Below, in pieces: positions 29,235 to 32,362 of a stretch of 32,362 nt of DNA. Within the stretch, counting starts at the first letter, position 1. The number at the start of each line of letters is the position of its first letter. Location: positions 1 through 32,362 of the forward strand of contig CAYJEX010000015.1 in assembly GCA_964369465.1 (NCBI GenBank), written 5' to 3'. The stretch is from CAYJHC01 sp964369465 (GTDB lineage Bacteria > Bacillota > Clostridia > Peptostreptococcales > Anaerovoracaceae). The notes under the pieces were generated by a model that worked only from the letters and a program-made list of their open reading frames with translations, did not search any database and had not been told where the DNA came from. The position numbers and the translations under genes were made by a program.

Positions 29235-31247
29235 ATGGTAAACAGTACAAATTTTATAGCAGTAATAGTCCCTTTGATTGCTGTTGTTGCGTTGCTTGTG
29301 GCATACTGTTTGGCGTCTTGGATTAGAAGAGTAGACGAAGGAACAGATAGAATGAGGGAAATAGCTAGCTATATTAAAGAAGGTGCAATGGCATTTTTGA
29401 ACAGAGAGTACAAAACTATGGTAGTTGTAGTTGCTGTTCTTTTTGTAGTTATATGGCTTGCAATTGGATGGCAAACAGCAGTTCTGTATGTTATCGGAGC
29501 GTTATTATCAGTTTTAGCAGGTTTCTTTGGAATGAAAGTAGCTACTAGAGGAAACGTTAGAACGGCAAATGCAGCAAAGCAAGGTGGTATGGCTAAAGCT
29601 CTAAAAGTTGCATTTAGAAGCGGTGCAGTTATGGGATTATCTGTAGCAGGTCTTGGCCTTTTAGGGATAGGAACTGTATTCGTGATAATGGGTCTTGATA
29701 GCGTTGAAATAATAACGGGATTTGGACTAGGAGCATCATCTATGGCTTTGTTTGGAAGAGTAGGTGGTGGTATTTATACAAAGGCAGCAGACGTTGGTGC
29801 TGATTTAGTAGGTAAGGTAGAAGCTGGTATTCCAGAAGATGATCCAAGAAATCCAGCAGTAATTGCAGATAATGTTGGCGATAATGTTGGTGACGTGGCA
29901 GGAATGGGATCTGACCTTTTTGAATCATATGTAGGATCTATCATTGCGGCGATTTCTCTTGCTGCAGTTGTTGGGGCTAACGTATATGAACAAACATTAG
30001 CAGCATTGTTCCCGCTAGTGTTGTCAGCTGTTGGACTTCTTGCTTCAATCGTAGGAATTATGTTTGTGAGAGGAAAAGAAGGCGGAAACCCGGCTACGGC
30101 ATTAAACGCAGGGACATATGTGAGTGGAGCGATCGTTATTGTTGCTTCGTTTGTGCTTAGCTATGCTATGCTTGGTACGATAATATATGCTTGGTCAATA
30201 ATTGGTGGATTAATTGTGGGTATTGCTATAGGAAAAGTTACGGAAATATACACATCTGGAGATTATAAATCAGTTAAAAAAATTGCTGAGCAATGTCAAA
30301 CTGGTCCAGCAACAACGATTATATCAGGTTTGGGAGTAGGAATGCTTTCTACAGCAGCTCCGATTTTATTTATAGCAGCGGGTATAGCTGTTTCATACTA
30401 TACAGCTGGACTATACGGAATTGCACTTGCTGCAGTAGGAATGCTTTCTACAACTGCAATGACAGTAGCTGTAGATGCTTACGGACCAGTATCGGATAAT
30501 GCTGGTGGTATTGCAGAAATGGCGGAGCTTCCTCCAGAAGTTAGAGAAATAACAGATAAGCTAGATGCAGTTGGTAATACAACAGCGGCTATTGGCAAGG
30601 GGTTTGCAATCGGATCGGCAGCGCTTACGGCTCTTGCGTTATTCGCTACATACTCAACAGTTACAAAGCTTGATGCAATAAGCTTGCTAGAGCCAATAGT
30701 AATTATTGGTTTGTTCATTGGAGCTATGCTTCCTTTCTTGTTCTCGGCTATGACGATGAACTCGGTAGGTAAAGCAGCATACCAAATGATAGAAGAAGTA
30801 AGAAGACAATTTAAAGAGAACCCTGGAATAATGAAAGGTACAGATAAACCAGATTATGCTAGATGTGTAGATATTTCTACTAAAGCAGCTCTTAAAGAAA
30901 TGATCGCACCAGGACTTTTGGCAATAGTAGCACCATTGCTTACAGGTATTGTTCTAGGACCTGCTGCGCTAGGTGGTATGTTAGCTGGAGCATTGTCTTC
31001 AGGTGTACTAGTTGCTATTATGATGGCAAATGCAGGTGGAGCATGGGACAATGCAAAAAAATATATTGAAGAAGGACATCATGGAGGAAAAGGCTCTGAG
31101 TCACATAAAGCAGCAGTTGTTGGAGATACAGTAGGAGATCCTTTCAAAGATACTTCAGGCCCTTCAATTAATATTTTAATCAAGCTTATGACGATAGTTG
31201 CAGTTGTGTTTGCGCCATTATTTGTATCAATAGGTGGATTAATATAA
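29235..31247 (+). CDS. hppA: Membrane-bound ion-pumping pyrophosphatase, K+-dependent type
   Basis: A 670-residue membrane protein with about 16 helices that uses pyrophosphate hydrolysis to pump H+ or Na+. The substrate sites GGGIYTKAADVGADLVGK and DNVGDNVGDVAGMGSD (about 176-235) and the late DTVGDPFKDTSGPS are intact. At the known switch site it reads GNTTAAIGKG with Ala451 where K+-independent enzymes have Lys, so it should need K+. Na+ versus H+ pumping cannot be settled by eye; K+-dependent clostridial members are often Na+ pumps. An AGGAGG site precedes the start. A single terminator follows. Confidence 0.95.
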   Translation: MVNSTNFIAVIVPLIAVVALLVAYCLASWIRRVDEGTDRMREIASYIKEGAMAFLNREYKTMVVVVAVLFVVIWLAIGWQTAVLYVIGALLSVLAGFFGMKVATRGNVRTANAAKQGGMAKALKVAFRSGAVMGLSVAGLGLLGIGTVFVIMGLDSVEIITGFGLGASSMALFGRVGGGIYTKAADVGADLVGKVEAGIPEDDPRNPAVIADNVGDNVGDVAGMGSDLFESYVGSIIAAISLAAVVGANVYEQTLAALFPLVLSAVGLLASIVGIMFVRGKEGGNPATALNAGTYVSGAIVIVASFVLSYAMLGTIIYAWSIIGGLIVGIAIGKVTEIYTSGDYKSVKKIAEQCQTGPATTIISGLGVGMLSTAAPILFIAAGIAVSYYTAGLYGIALAAVGMLSTTAMTVAVDAYGPVSDNAGGIAEMAELPPEVREITDKLDAVGNTTAAIGKGFAIGSAALTALALFATYSTVTKLDAISLLEPIVIIGLFIGAMLPFLFSAMTMNSVGKAAYQMIEEVRRQFKENPGIMKGTDKPDYARCVDISTKAALKEMIAPGLLAIVAPLLTGIVLGPAALGGMLAGALSSGVLVAIMMANAGGAWDNAKKYIEEGHHGGKGSESHKAAVVGDTVGDPFKDTSGPSINILIKLMTIVAVVFAPLFVSIGGLI

Positions 31248-31262
31248 CTTTTATATTGCAAA

Positions 31263-31291
31263 TTTACATTTGCTTTGTATAGGTATATAAT
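31263..31291 (+). promoter_or_regulatory. Promoter upstream of the GLUG-protein gene
   Basis: TTTACA (31263-31268), exactly 17 bases, then TATAAT (31286-31291), near consensus. The transcript would start near 31298 and meet the terminator hairpin at 31305-31337 at once, then a second hairpin, before the ribosome site. Confidence 0.6.
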
Positions 31292-31304
31292 TGTGAAAAA
31301 ATAA

Positions 31305-31338
31305 AAAAGCAGGAACTGTTTAGCGGAACTTGCTTTTT
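31305..31338 (+). terminator. Intrinsic terminator of hppA and possible attenuator
   Basis: AAAAGCAGG (31305-31313) pairs with CTTGCTTTT (31329-31337), one G-U, followed by T. It ends the secG-hppA unit and also lies just inside the transcript of the promoter at 31263. Confidence 0.6.
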
Positions 31339-31365
31339 ACATTATACTTTACGCTGAGAATGAGA

Positions 31366-31411
31366 GTGTAAATTGCGCAGTAATACGCAAAAATAAAGGC
31401 GTGATTTACAC
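31366..31411 (+). promoter_or_regulatory. Large hairpin in the 5' leader of the GLUG-protein gene
   Basis: GTGTAAATTGCGC (31366-31378) pairs with GCGTGATTTACAC (31399-31411), 13 pairs with two G-U, around a 20-base loop. It ends 30 bases before the ATG and just before the AAGGAG ribosome site (31429-31434). No T-run follows. An operator or a leader RNA element. Confidence 0.5.
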
Positions 31412-31440
31412 CAAAAAAGACAAGTAATAAGGAGTTTTAT

Positions 31441-32362
31441 ATGAAAAAAATTATAAGTCTAGTAATAATAACTATGTTAATGGTAACAACGGTGCCACAG
31501 GCAGCCTTTGCTACATCAGGAACAGACACATGGGATGGGACTACTGCAGACACAAGTTGGTATAACGAAAGCGAAACTATTTTTACCATTGATACAGCAG
31601 AAGAACTTGCAGGATTGGCAAAAATAGTAAATGCAGGAACAGACACATTTGAAGGCGACACTATTACCCTAACAAGAAATCTAGACCTTGCAGGGAAGGA
31701 GTGGACGCCTATCGGGACAGAGACTAATCCTTTCCTAGGAACTTTTGATGGGGACAACCATACAATAAGTAATATGAAAATTAATCCTTCGAGTTCAAAT
31801 AATAGAGGTTTGTTCGGAGTGGCAGCTATTTATGAAGCTTACCCTGACAATGGTGCAACGCTAAAAAACATATCAGTATTAGATGTAGATGTAGAAGGTG
31901 GTAATAATGTAGGAGGCTTGGTTGGTTTCATAGGAGATCTGAGTTTTCCTCAGACATCATCTATAATCAACTGCCACACTTCGGGGAAGGTAAGTGGATC
32001 TTCTGATGTGGGAGGCCTAGTAGGGGATGGAAGCTGCAGTATAATCGAGAATTCTTCTTCTTCTGCAGCAGTTAAGGCAACAGGTAATAACCTTGGAGGA
32101 CTAGCAGGGAATGCGGCATATGTCACAATAAAAAACAGCTTTGCTACCGGTGCTGTTGTAGGAGACAATAGCGTAGGAGGACTAGTTGGTGATGCACGAG
32201 CTAGTGCAAGAGAGACAACAATAGAAAATAGCTATGCTACCGGTGCTGTTGTAGGAGACACTGACGTAGGAGGACTAGTTGGTTATGCATCAGGGACAAA
32301 AATAACAAACAGCTACGCCACAGGAACTGTTACGGGAACTTATAATACAGGCGGATTATATG
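31441..32362 (+). CDS. Secreted GLUG-repeat surface protein (3' end outside the window)
   Basis: The frame runs open from ATG 31441 to the right edge, 307 codons so far. Residues 1-24 are a clear signal peptide (MKKIISLVIITMLMVTTVPQ, then AAFA with cleavage before TSG). Residues 57-110 hold a typical domain opener (IDTAEELAGLAKIVNAG, LDLAGKEWTPIGT, FLGTFDGDNHTISNM). After this come GLUG-type repeats with VGGLVG or LGGLAG cores and NSYATGAV stems. Such proteins are beta-helical and are found in large adhesins or cell-wall proteins. Two repeat units are nearly identical in DNA (32143 and 32236, period 93 bases), a sign of recent duplication. No anchor is visible because the C-terminus is missing. 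Confidence 0.88.
   Translation, partial: MKKIISLVIITMLMVTTVPQAAFATSGTDTWDGTTADTSWYNESETIFTIDTAEELAGLAKIVNAGTDTFEGDTITLTRNLDLAGKEWTPIGTETNPFLGTFDGDNHTISNMKINPSSSNNRGLFGVAAIYEAYPDNGATLKNISVLDVDVEGGNNVGGLVGFIGDLSFPQTSSIINCHTSGKVSGSSDVGGLVGDGSCSIIENSSSSAAVKATGNNLGGLAGNAAYVTIKNSFATGAVVGDNSVGGLVGDARASARETTIENSYATGAVVGDTDVGGLVGYASGTKITNSYATGTVTGTYNTGGLY

Noticed and set aside
31900..32362. Regular DNA repeats as a CRISPR array
   Set aside because: The repeats are in frame, encode GLUG protein units, differ from one another and have no unique spacers.

Overview
The window comes from a low-GC, Gram-positive anaerobe of the class Clostridia. The evidence is strong AGGAGG-type ribosome sites, AT-rich intergenic DNA, clostridial fermentation genes (a Cat1/SucD-like succinate module with a Rex-type operator), a membrane pyrophosphatase of the K+-dependent type, and surface proteins with Gram-positive-like export signals. 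I cannot name the species; a Peptostreptococcaceae-like or related gut/oral anaerobe is an inference only. The sequence holds one 100-N scaffold gap (24966-25065) that looks like an assembly artefact.

Layout. 1-71: tail of an upstream gene. 305-1771: amino-acid permease. 2073-4984: three-gene unit of a helix-turn-helix regulator, an E2-like acyltransferase-fold protein and an acyl-CoA synthetase, with a perfect palindrome set between the -35 and -10 of its promoter. 5033-6351: divergent flavin-reductase-like protein and a C_GCAxxG_C_C redox-type protein. 6462-10877 (minus strand): succinate module of an AspT/YidE-type transporter, a Cat1-like CoA-transferase and a SucD-like CoA-dependent semialdehyde dehydrogenase, behind a near-perfect Rex box. 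11069-13168 (minus): YdbT/YdbS-like bacterial PH-domain membrane pair. 13450-15378: membrane-bound EAL protein with a degenerate GGDEF domain. 15591-23058: ten-gene divergent Tad/Flp-like pilus operon. 23174-24793: threonine dehydratase and RidA. 25084-25188 (minus): a 34-residue membrane peptide. 25492-27024: NAD(P)HX repair enzyme. 27056-27131 (minus): tRNA-Lys(CTT). 27343-28849: DUF2156 protein and a GNAT acetyltransferase. 28958-31247: SecG and the membrane pyrophosphatase. 31441-end: a GLUG-repeat secreted protein cut by the window edge.

How the genes work together. The minus-strand module would import succinate, activate it to succinyl-CoA by CoA transfer and reduce it to succinate semialdehyde, an NAD(P)H sink whose Rex operator would open it when NADH is high; the later enzymes toward butyrate are not in the window. 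Threonine dehydratase and RidA form the classic pair in which RidA clears the reactive enamine/imine product. The pilus operon has a SAF-domain (CpaB-like) protein, a TadZ-like ATPase homologue with an eroded P-loop, a CpaF/TadA-type ATPase, two TadB/TadC-like platform proteins, two 47-48-residue hydrophobic proteins, two TadE-like proteins and a 610-residue exported protein. The EAL phosphodiesterase just upstream suggests c-di-GMP links to surface behaviour.

The best candidate for an undescribed system is the pilus operon. Four consecutive small proteins all start MK[E/N][L/F][I/V] and run straight into the hydrophobic helix, with no prepilin leader, no recognisable cleavage site and no prepilin peptidase gene in the cluster. 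All family calls were made by eye from sequence motifs; no database search was run.
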